From: Eubacterium sp. CAG:248
GTDB taxonomy: Bacteria; Bacillota; Clostridia; Lachnospirales; Lachnospiraceae
Reading direction: 5' to 3'
DNA: 38,622 nucleotides
Assembly: GCA_000436475.1 (NCBI GenBank)
Contig: FR886129.1
Coordinates: forward strand, 1-38,622
Shown here: piece by piece, positions 11,201-17,636 of the stretch
Numbering within the stretch: the stretch's first letter is position 1
How the letters are laid out: each line of letters starts with the position of its first letter
The notes under the pieces: model-generated
What the model saw: the letters and a program-made list of their open reading frames with translations, nothing else
Database searches by the model: none
Told to the model about the DNA's origin: nothing
Position numbers and translations under genes: made by a program

Positions 11201-11264
11201 TAAGCACCTGTTTTTTTCGTCTTTTAAGACTTTTTATACAATAATCAAAAAAAGCTGTATTCAT
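8238..11264 (-). CDS. Giant FtsX-type ABC permease B, copy A
   Basis: Partner permease in the copy A module. Seen: 1008 residues with the same plan as its neighbour: TM1 near 20-42, a 210-residue outside domain, a three-segment FtsX domain with IIKNMGATK, TM5 near 430, a very large outside domain, and two C-terminal segments around ILRNTGADKD. It has the calcium-loop-like DKNPEGVYDD near residue 669. Compared with its copy B relative (17637-20492) it carries an extra helical segment of roughly 50 residues before the conserved EYIPEFGQYTM block, and an Asn/Ser-rich insert encoded by 15-base repeats. ATG start with AGGGGTGAT upstream. Inferred: forms a heterodimer with permease A. Confidence 0.85.
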   Translation of the reverse strand: MNTAFFDYCIKSLKRRKKQVLKAVTAIFLSFTFVAGVLLFRDNMYEWQIQSAKHRFGDWFVMMNGNDSRENAQLKSHPYLNDSGKVSISNYQYNNNWNQTDIKIGYMDNDFVRLSNITPDKGEFPKNDDEIAVEWNTLLLLNQGTDIGQDITLNIIVNNPKASSGSDRITKTYKLSGILKSYTNVWVGGSNVPGIITTKNEAQNIKRSNSAVYIYSAGNYISGDYKDIYEGLNKKVSGSLIYNSSLYDYEPWSGCSIYEYMYVVLVILGVAGIAYQLSVYNKTRKYAYGIIKNMGATKLQMIAFICVENAVIVISSSVIGLILSMIAARLICFIVELRTGISFFTIDRGIYISLLIMLIMAVVVGSIVNICGQSSNRLHRYTSRYKLKRLYKKDRHTRHTYILNKNNYVKETYKRLMLGQGIVQSICIRLFSLAMMIIMIICIVNSVRTYADYKISSQKSDIIAFYRQDNNAEYIICNAENDVQLEYEAGKTLDLFKYIKDCYSNAINNVSWEMYSDAYKSRISDDDGISFSKRNLKYNIKNADALMYKDIDESTIEYVRGITGVDDISYGYFETARVWTWNTMDYNKMGIPYYVDIDDNKNSNSKNINSKNSDSNNASYSSEQINPKYLFATEYVEADSRVYDVLADITGKDEIDIQAFKDGRQVVIFLDKNPEGVYDDTITKGTDIGLMCYKAYPENYSYIDKDYASSYYMAIYSYMHDKGIVTDDFNKINSEYFHSLIADNEQDKLKQLTELFEKNNVKFLDDFYAYWADKGEEQFYQYVDSYLDRNIADEKLKVYAYSSDYVPAAAAEVAKVIYVDDEVKDKLKEYIPEFGQYTMLASDELGKKALDTQNNILKDYLMLDELPEEINLSMKYNQINVSYGLDSIYNGTANAVASYLGQAGYAYNSYSHDKDLIKSNTIEAYILYGFTGITAFLVYMIVSLIILKNRLLQYQGRINILRNTGADKDVIFNIYMKQSIREMLWCIMLMPLMLILGIICIKRYIRNL
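9424..9468 (-). repeat. 15-bp repeat inside the permease B coding region
   Basis: About three imperfect 15-base units (core ATTCTTAGAATTA on the plus strand) encode an Asn/Ser/Lys-rich stretch in the second outside domain of permease B copy A. The unit is a multiple of three, so gain or loss keeps the frame. The matching region of the copy B relative (17637-20492) lacks it. Confidence 0.6.
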
Positions 11265-11296
11265 GCCATCACCCCTGTTTCATATTATAAATAAAT

Positions 11297-11336
11297 ATCA
11301 GTACCCGTCCCCTCATCTTACAATACGGGTACTGAT
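11297..11336 (-). terminator. Hairpin between the histidine kinase and permease B, copy A
   Basis: The arms ATCAGTACCCGT (11297-11308) and ACGGGTACTGAT (11325-11336) pair perfectly around 16 bases, followed on the minus strand by ATTTATTTAT. It lies inside the operon, after the kinase gene and just before the permease ribosome site. It may partly end the regulator transcript or act as an attenuator for the transporter genes. Copy B lacks it. Confidence 0.6.
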
Positions 11337-11418
11337 TATACAGGCTACCCTGCTTACAGTTATTATCATATAACAGACTGCTTACATATAACTTACGTTT
11401 TATATACTTTAATGATAA

Positions 11419-11460
11419 GATGTCTGGGGCAAAAGCCCCCGACTTTGATACCTTCGGATT
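11419..11460 (-). repeat. 42-bp 3'-end element, copy 1
   Basis: On the minus strand it starts AATCCGAAGGTATCAAAG about 6 bases past the histidine kinase stop and contains a hairpin, GTCGGGGGC-TTTT-GCCCCAGAC. A second copy (37 of 42 bases identical) is at 22432-22473, again right after a stop codon and in the same orientation. It may be a terminator family or a REP-like element. The copy B transporter module has no such element at the matching place. Confidence 0.55.
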
Positions 11461-11466
11461 GCTTTC

Positions 11467-12768
11467 TTAGTTATGCCCAACATTCCCCTTAAGCTTATAT
11501 AAAGGAAGAAGTATCCGAAACTCTGCTCCACCATACTTCTCACTGTTAGCTGCCTTTATGCTGCCATGATGTGCTTCTATTATAAGCTTTGACAGATTCA
11601 GGCCTATGCCAGCATGAAACTCGTTCTGGCTGCTTTTCCCTTCGAATCTGTCAAATACACCAGCAAGGTGTGCTTTATCTATACCTTCACCATTATCCGA
11701 TATCTTTATTATACACACCTCATTGTTACTGCTTATATCTATGTACACGCGTCCGTCTTCTCTGTCACATATGTATTCGTAGCTGTTACTTATAATGTTT
11801 ATAAATGCTTCTGCTAACCAGCCTTCGTCTGCATACATGGCTCTCTTCTCCTCTGTACCATAATCAACTATCACCCTTGACTTATCTGCAGCTGCACTTT
11901 CAACGCTTTCTTCAACTATATAATCAATAATAACTTTATCTGTGGCAAGTACTACTTTTCCTGACTCAATCCTGCTTATATCAAGCAGCTTTTTTATAAA
12001 TGTCTTTATCTTAAATGCGCTTTTTGTACACTCGGAAATTATTGTAGATGCCATCTGTATATGCTGTTTTGTTTCTGGTACATATTCATCCGGTTCTTTT
12101 TTCATTTTTTCCACGTGTTTATCATTATCATCTTCATGTGTATTTTCAGGCTTTATATCATTTAACATATCCTGAAGCATCTCAAGCTTCATAGTCATAA
12201 CCGAAAGTGGCGTTTTTATCTGATGTGCTATATTCTCTACAAACTCCTGCATTTTTTTATACTGGCATATATTGTATTCATGCTCCTTTTTAAGCTGTTC
12301 TTTGAGTGCCTCATTTTCCCTTGCATATGCCTTAAGACTTCCAAGGCAATCCTTTTTTCCTATCCTGTAGCAATGTATAAGTCCATACACCAACAGTACC
12401 GCAATAATCATACCTATGATAGTATACATCATTGTCTCACCATTAATGTGTGACAGATATGCATATCCATTTCTGGTATATCCGGCCTGCACCATAGCCT
12501 CTTCTCCTGCATAATATGTGTTCTTACTTATATTCATATGCATCATTCTGTCTATGAGATTCGTTGCCGAATTGTTGTCATACAGATAAAGGGCTCCTAC
12601 AAGAGCCCTTTGCCTGATACTATAATATATGGTTAGAAATGCAGCAATAAGTGCATTAGTAACGGCTGTTCCTATAACGAATAACGTCTGTTTTCTTCTA
12701 TAATCTCTTATAATATTATCTATATTCTTTCTTGAACTGCCAGACTGAATTTTCTTCTTATTATCCAT
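11467..12768 (-). CDS. Sensor histidine kinase of the transporter module, copy A
   Basis: Membrane sensor that phosphorylates the response regulator at 12804-13475. Seen: 433 residues; TM1 at 28-50, a short outside loop of about 60 residues, TM2 at 112-134, a dimerisation helix with phospho-acceptor His182 in ENIAHQIKTPLS, N-box NIISNSYEY near 325, G1 box DNGEGID near 358 and G2 box GIGLNLSKLI near 385. ATG start with GGGGAG upstream. The small outside loop suits sensing through the membrane or through the neighbouring permeases, as known for BceS-type kinases, though that link is inferred. A fragment of a second copy (residues about 371-433) is fused to a regulator remnant at 20556-21122. 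Confidence 0.9.
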   Translation of the reverse strand: MDNKKKIQSGSSRKNIDNIIRDYRRKQTLFVIGTAVTNALIAAFLTIYYSIRQRALVGALYLYDNNSATNLIDRMMHMNISKNTYYAGEEAMVQAGYTRNGYAYLSHINGETMMYTIIGMIIAVLLVYGLIHCYRIGKKDCLGSLKAYARENEALKEQLKKEHEYNICQYKKMQEFVENIAHQIKTPLSVMTMKLEMLQDMLNDIKPENTHEDDNDKHVEKMKKEPDEYVPETKQHIQMASTIISECTKSAFKIKTFIKKLLDISRIESGKVVLATDKVIIDYIVEESVESAAADKSRVIVDYGTEEKRAMYADEGWLAEAFINIISNSYEYICDREDGRVYIDISSNNEVCIIKISDNGEGIDKAHLAGVFDRFEGKSSQNEFHAGIGLNLSKLIIEAHHGSIKAANSEKYGGAEFRILLPLYKLKGNVGHN

Positions 12769-12803
12769 ACCCTATCTCCCCATAACTGCTATGTATTATT
12801 CCT

Positions 12804-13475
12804 TTACGCTATCCAGCGGTAGCCTACATTTCTTATTGTTTCTATATAAGGAACTCTTTCATCCCCAAAGGTGCCAAGCTTGGCTTTAAGACGGCTCATA
12901 TTAACAGTAAGTGTGTTATATTCTACATAGTTGCCATGTATATCCCACAGTCTGTCAAAAAAGACATCCCGTCTTACAACTCTTCCCTTATTTTCAACAA
13001 GTATCTTAAGCATATCCCATTCATTGTTCGAAAGCTTAAGTTCATTACCAGCCCTGTACAGCTTGTATTTATCAAAATATATTGCAAGTTCTCCCTTTTT
13101 ATATACATCTCCATCATTCATGCCACTTCTTCTTAAGTTGGCACTTATTCTTGATAAAAGTACCGCATTATGAAAAGGCTTCGTTACATAATCATCTCCA
13201 CCTATATCAAGTCCTTTAACTATGGATTCCTCATCATCGCATGATGTTATAAATATGATTGGAGCATCAAGATTATGTCTGATTTTTTCACATATCTGGA
13301 AGCCATCTCCATCAGGGAGCTTTACATCAAGCAGATACATATCATACACTTCTGTATGCTTATTATATTCCTTTACACTCCCTATGAGTGTCACATCATA
13401 TCCTTTTAAAGTAAGAAGACTCTTTATAGTTTCTCCCAGCTCTCTGTCATCCTCGACCAACATAATTCTGTACAT
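12804..13475 (-). CDS. OmpR-family response regulator of the transporter module, copy A
   Basis: DNA-binding partner of the histidine kinase 35 bases downstream. Seen: 223 residues; receiver domain with acidic pair E8/D9, phospho-acceptor Asp50 in YLLDVKLPDGDG and Lys99 in DDYVTKPF; C-terminal winged helix about 125-222 ending NVGYRWIA. First gene of the copy A operon (regulator, kinase, permease B, permease A, ATPase). The upstream region carries two 11-bp direct repeats, the spacing typical of OmpR-family sites, which are conserved before the damaged copy B. Inferred: autoregulates its own operon and possibly copy B. Confidence 0.9.
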   Translation of the reverse strand: MYRIMLVEDDRELGETIKSLLTLKGYDVTLIGSVKEYNKHTEVYDMYLLDVKLPDGDGFQICEKIRHNLDAPIIFITSCDDEESIVKGLDIGGDDYVTKPFHNAVLLSRISANLRRSGMNDGDVYKKGELAIYFDKYKLYRAGNELKLSNNEWDMLKILVENKGRVVRRDVFFDRLWDIHGNYVEYNTLTVNMSRLKAKLGTFGDERVPYIETIRNVGYRWIA

Positions 13476-13563
13476 GTATCCTGCTCACCCCACCCGTGTA
13501 TCTGTATGTTTTTATAGCTTATTCTGTATCGTTATTCCTTAACATACATTGATAATAACATTA

Positions 13564-13585
13564 ACACCTTGCAATCACCTTACAA
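13564..13585 (-). promoter_or_regulatory. Two 11-bp direct repeats, candidate response-regulator site, copy A
   Basis: On the minus strand TTGTAAGGTGA is followed directly by TTGCAAGGTGT, about 90 bases upstream of the response regulator start. Tandem 11-bp spacing is typical of OmpR-family binding sites. A 25-base stretch containing both repeats (13561-13585) matches 21216-21240 at 21 of 25 positions, while the flanking sequence has diverged more. Confidence 0.5.
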
Positions 13586-13706
13586 GACTGCAATATCATT
13601 ATTATAATACCAAAAGCGGGATTTTACCAATATTATCACTCTTTCGATGGAGTAAATATTTTATTGTAGATTATTCTACAACCTTTAGCATATATACACT
13701 CGTGAT

Positions 13707-13744
13707 AAGTGGCCCTGTTTGCTTTGTTGCAAACAGGGCCACTT
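13707..13744. terminator. Strong 16-bp perfect hairpin between the two transporter modules
   Basis: The arms AAGTGGCCCTGTTTGC (13707-13722) and GCAAACAGGGCCACTT (13729-13744) pair fully around a 6-base loop. It follows the copy B ATPase (stop at 13834) on the minus strand and precedes the copy A promoter region. The T run is better on the plus strand (CTTTTTA) than on the minus strand (CTTATCA), so it may work both ways. Confidence 0.75.
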
Positions 13745-13833
13745 TTTACTGAAAGTATATACTATTGTATGAATTTCCTATGTCATAGCATTAATAATTA
13801 ATATGCCACCTAAACAATAAAACAATAAATAAC

Positions 13834-14520
13834 TCAGTTAAACATCAATTCCTCTGTTCTTACCTGTCCATCAACTATATTAAGTATCCGGTCTGCATAT
13901 TCTGCCATCTGCTTATCATGTGTTACCATAACAATGGTCTGCTTGTACTTGGCTGCTGCAAGTGAAAGCATGGCTGCAACATTCTCTGCACTTTCCGCAT
14001 CCAGATTACCTGTTGGTTCATCTGCATATACAACTGCCGGATGCATTATAAGTGCTCTTGCAATAGCTGTTCTTTGCTGTTCACCACCTGACATCTGAAC
14101 CGGAAACTTATTGCGGCAATGCTCTATCTGCAATGATACCAGCAGTTCATTAATCTCATCCTCATCTACATCCTGATTATCAAGAATTACTGGAAGTGCT
14201 ATATTCTCATATGCAGTATATTCAGGTATAAGACTGTAATTCTGATAGACATAGCCTATCTTCTCTCTTCTTAGCTTAGATAGCTGTCTGTCATTTAATT
14301 CACTTATATCTATATCATCAATATATACCTTTCCTTCATCCGGTCTGTCCATAGAGCCAAGAATTCTAAGCAATGTTGATTTACCAGAACCACTTTTACC
14401 TATAATTGCAGTGAATTCACCCTTTCTTATATTTATGTCGCATTTTTTCAAAGCATGTACATCTACCATACCTGTATGATATGTCTTACATATACCTTCT
14501 GCCCTTAATATATCACCCAT
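13834..14520 (-). CDS. ABC transporter ATPase of FtsX-type exporter, copy B
   Basis: Paralogue of the ATPase at 4282-4962 and nearly identical over its catalytic core. Seen: 228 residues; Walker A GKSGSGKS at 41-48, signature MSGGEQQR, Walker B VVYADEPT, H-loop MVTHDK. Differences from copy A include a GICKTYHTGMVDV N-terminus and a different C-terminal tail (VRTEELMFN). AAGGAG lies 6 bases before ATG. It is the last gene of the copy B module and is followed by the strong hairpin at 13707-13744. Inferred: serves permeases A and B of copy B, but the high similarity means it could exchange with the copy A ATPase. Confidence 0.9.
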   Translation of the reverse strand: MGDILRAEGICKTYHTGMVDVHALKKCDINIRKGEFTAIIGKSGSGKSTLLRILGSMDRPDEGKVYIDDIDISELNDRQLSKLRREKIGYVYQNYSLIPEYTAYENIALPVILDNQDVDEDEINELLVSLQIEHCRNKFPVQMSGGEQQRTAIARALIMHPAVVYADEPTGNLDAESAENVAAMLSLAAAKYKQTIVMVTHDKQMAEYADRILNIVDGQVRTEELMFN

Positions 14521-14539
14521 ATAAAGCTCCTTCCAATCA

Positions 14540-14605
14540 CACCTTTTATTTGCTTTTTATCAGTCTTTTATCCACCTTTTATTGACTTTCATCAGTTTTT
14601 ATTTA
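14540..14605. repeat. Imperfect 33-bp tandem repeat in the permease-ATPase spacer, copy B
   Basis: Two adjacent units (14540-14572 and 14573-14605) both begin CACCTTTTATT and contain ATCAGT; they differ by substitutions and one single-base gap. They fill the 93-base gap between permease A and the ATPase of copy B. Confidence 0.5.
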
Positions 14606-14613
14606 TCTTTTCT

Positions 14614-17613
14614 TTAAGTCACATTTTTTCTTATGATTATTGCCTCTATTAATAACATAACGGGCATAAGAATTATGCAGTATAGATTCTGCCATATACA
14701 GTCACGCATCAATATATTAAATACAACACTTTTATCAGCTCCGCTACGTCTTAGTAGCTGCATAACAGGCCCATACTGATGAATTCTGTTGTTTAACACC
14801 ATTATTGAAATCATTATGTATACACTTGCTGCTATAAATGCAGTAAAGCCATATAATATAATTGTTTCAACAGTGTCACTCTTCATAGCATCCTTTTCTT
14901 CCGAATAGGAATGATATCCCCAGCCCAACTGCTCCATATATGAGTTGACTGCATTAACTGTACCGCTATATAACGAATTAAGGCTGTATCTTAGCTTTAT
15001 CTGGTTATATGACATATCAAGCGTCAGTTCTTCTGGAAGCTCATCTAACTGAAAATAATCCTTTAACACCTTATTCTGGCTATCCAGTGCATTCTTAAGA
15101 AGCTCTGTTGAAGCCAGCATGGTATATTGTCCGAATTCAGGTATATATTCTCTGAGCTTATCTTTTATCTCATCATTTAACTGCACAACCGATATTATGC
15201 TTGTAGTTGCTGCCGGAACATAATTCATATTATACGAGCAATCTTTTCTTACCTGCTCATAATATTCATTCTTTATTTTACCAAGCTGCTCCTCTTCGCT
15301 TAAATTCATGAATTCTGAATACATCCATAAGCCGCTGTCAGATAATAAATTATTAACATAAGCTTCTCTTAGTTCATCCATATCTGGTTTAACCAAAAGG
15401 CTGTCTATGTAATTAGAGGCTCCATGTGCATCATACTTGCTATCAGTAATGCTATATGGACTATAACCATTATCCTTTATATATGCAGCTAAGGCTTTGT
15501 TATAGGCACTGGCTCTATATCTGGAATTATTATAGGCAAAAGTTCCATTTATGTCACAATAGTATTTCATAAGATTTATATCTGTTCCCTCAGTTAAGGT
15601 ATCATCATATTCGCCATCCTTATTAACATCAACGAATACAACTGATGCTTCCCCCTTCTTAAAGGCTTCCATATCCAGCTTTTCTTTATCAACATACTCA
15701 CTTAATATATTGTATATGTCAGCTTCAGCTTCTACATACTCTGTTGCAAAAAGATATTTATCTGGTATATCTGCCTGATTAAGCATTTCAACAGAATTAA
15801 AATTATATTGTTTAAACCATGCTAATCCCAGCTTATTATAATCTATATTATCCCAGCTCCACATTCTGCCCGTTTCATAATATCCGTAGCTTACATCCTC
15901 AACTCCATCAATATTATTTATGTAATCAATAATATTATTATCTATAGCCTTATACATAATCGTATCTGCTGGTTTGACATTATACATTAATTCATATGAG
16001 CCGAACCTGTTATAATACATTCTGCTTTCCCCTGTTACAGGGTCATTATCATAACATCTTTTACTGCTTTTATCGTATATATCTTTATTGATACCACGCA
16101 AATATTCTGTATTTTGTATGTCGGATTTAAGATTATCTCTTGTCCATATTTTTTCCTTTTCTCCAGATATATAATAATCCTTAGCCCTGTAATCCTTATA
16201 TCCATAACAAAGCATGTAATTCGTACTCTTATCTGTCTTATTAAATGCAATAATATCTGAGCATGCATCTATATCCTGATACCGTCTGTATGCTTTTATG
16301 GAATTAGCTGCACATCCTATTATAATTACACACATTAACAATGCAAATACTCTTATTGCAATATTAGCAGCCGCTCCCTGCGATTTTCTAAGCCTTCTGC
16401 TGGTCTGTCCGATATAGTTGTTTTTATTAATTAACTTTAATTGCGTTATTTTTGCTAATCTCTTTTTTTTCTTTTTTCTTTTATAACCATAATTAACACT
16501 ATTACAGGTATTAACTATTCCCTCTGCCAGCATACCTGTAACGAGGGCAATTCCAAGCATTATTAATACATATACATATATACTGCTTTCAATATTAAAA
16601 AACTGAATTCCTTTAATATTGCTTACTATACTGCATATTATACTGCCTATAATTATTGAAAAAATCAGACCTGTTGTTGCAGCCACCACAATTATTACAA
16701 CATTTTCTATAAACGAAAGCGCTAATATGTGTATCTTCTTTGCACCAATATTTGCAAGAATATTCCTTACAGTTTCACGCTCCCTGCTATGTACAAGAAC
16801 CTGATGTATAATTGCTGACACACCTATAATCATAAGTAATACATACATATAATCATATACATAACCACCAGCCCATGGTTTATAATCATATACGCTGCTA
16901 TTATATATAAGCTCTTTATGTGTTTTCTTCACCAGACCATCATATATATCCCTATAATTATTGATATAATTATTAGATGAATATATATATGCTGCCTTTC
17001 CTATTCTGTTAACTGCCTCTCCTTCACCTTCAGTAACAACTATCCCCGGTATGTATTCCCCTCCATTCCACACATTAGTATAATTATTAAGTATTCCTGT
17101 AAGCTTATATGTTTTTTCTATAGTTTCTGTTGTCTGGCTGCTTCCCTCTCTTACTTCTATATGTATCTCCTGGCCTATCTGTGTTCCCTGATTCAGCTTA
17201 ATTAAAGAATCCCATTCTATTGCTGCTTCATCATCCTTTTCTGGCATTCTTCCGCATTGCAAAGATATATTACCTATTCTTAAGAATTCATCTGTCATAT
17301 AACCAACTTTAATATCTGTACATTCCCCTTCTTCGTACACATAATTATCTATTGATGCTTTTCCTGATTCATTAAGATAAGGATGATTCTTAAGTTCTTT
17401 ATTCTCTTCTATATTGCTGTCATACAACATTACAATCCAGTTACCGAATCTTTGTTTTGCTGATTGTAGCTGCCATTGGTACATATTAGACTTAAACAGC
17501 ATAATTCCTGTAACAAATGCAAACACCAGAAATATTGATAATGCGGCTCTTAACAGACTTTTCCACCGTCTTCTTACACTTTTTATACAATAATTAATAA
17601 ATTCTGTATTCAA
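14614..17613 (-). CDS. Giant FtsX-type ABC permease A, copy B (TTG start)
   Basis: Counterpart of the permease at 5135-8167. Seen: 999 residues; TM1 near 20-41, first outside domain with a conserved NHPYLNESGKASIDNY stretch, three-segment FtsX domain with ILANIGAKK, a lysine-rich cytoplasmic loop (KKKKKRLAK), TM5 near 420, a large outside domain with DVNKDGEYDD near residue 660 (the best fit in the window to a DxNxDG calcium loop), and two final segments around LLRRSGADKS. Starts with TTG like its copy A relative, with GAGGGTG upstream. The gap from permease B copy B is only 23 bases, so translation is probably coupled. Substrate unknown. Confidence 0.85.
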   Translation of the reverse strand: MNTEFINYCIKSVRRRWKSLLRAALSIFLVFAFVTGIMLFKSNMYQWQLQSAKQRFGNWIVMLYDSNIEENKELKNHPYLNESGKASIDNYVYEEGECTDIKVGYMTDEFLRIGNISLQCGRMPEKDDEAAIEWDSLIKLNQGTQIGQEIHIEVREGSSQTTETIEKTYKLTGILNNYTNVWNGGEYIPGIVVTEGEGEAVNRIGKAAYIYSSNNYINNYRDIYDGLVKKTHKELIYNSSVYDYKPWAGGYVYDYMYVLLMIIGVSAIIHQVLVHSRERETVRNILANIGAKKIHILALSFIENVVIIVVAATTGLIFSIIIGSIICSIVSNIKGIQFFNIESSIYVYVLIMLGIALVTGMLAEGIVNTCNSVNYGYKRKKKKKRLAKITQLKLINKNNYIGQTSRRLRKSQGAAANIAIRVFALLMCVIIIGCAANSIKAYRRYQDIDACSDIIAFNKTDKSTNYMLCYGYKDYRAKDYYISGEKEKIWTRDNLKSDIQNTEYLRGINKDIYDKSSKRCYDNDPVTGESRMYYNRFGSYELMYNVKPADTIMYKAIDNNIIDYINNIDGVEDVSYGYYETGRMWSWDNIDYNKLGLAWFKQYNFNSVEMLNQADIPDKYLFATEYVEAEADIYNILSEYVDKEKLDMEAFKKGEASVVFVDVNKDGEYDDTLTEGTDINLMKYYCDINGTFAYNNSRYRASAYNKALAAYIKDNGYSPYSITDSKYDAHGASNYIDSLLVKPDMDELREAYVNNLLSDSGLWMYSEFMNLSEEEQLGKIKNEYYEQVRKDCSYNMNYVPAATTSIISVVQLNDEIKDKLREYIPEFGQYTMLASTELLKNALDSQNKVLKDYFQLDELPEELTLDMSYNQIKLRYSLNSLYSGTVNAVNSYMEQLGWGYHSYSEEKDAMKSDTVETIILYGFTAFIAASVYIMISIMVLNNRIHQYGPVMQLLRRSGADKSVVFNILMRDCIWQNLYCIILMPVMLLIEAIIIRKNVT

Positions 17614-17636
17614 TCAAACACCCTCTTCTGGCTATT

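Noticed and set aside
13580..13608. Plus-strand promoter TTACAA-N17-TATAAT
   Set aside because: The spacing is right but the -35 box is poor, the region overlaps the candidate response-regulator site, and no plus-strand gene follows.
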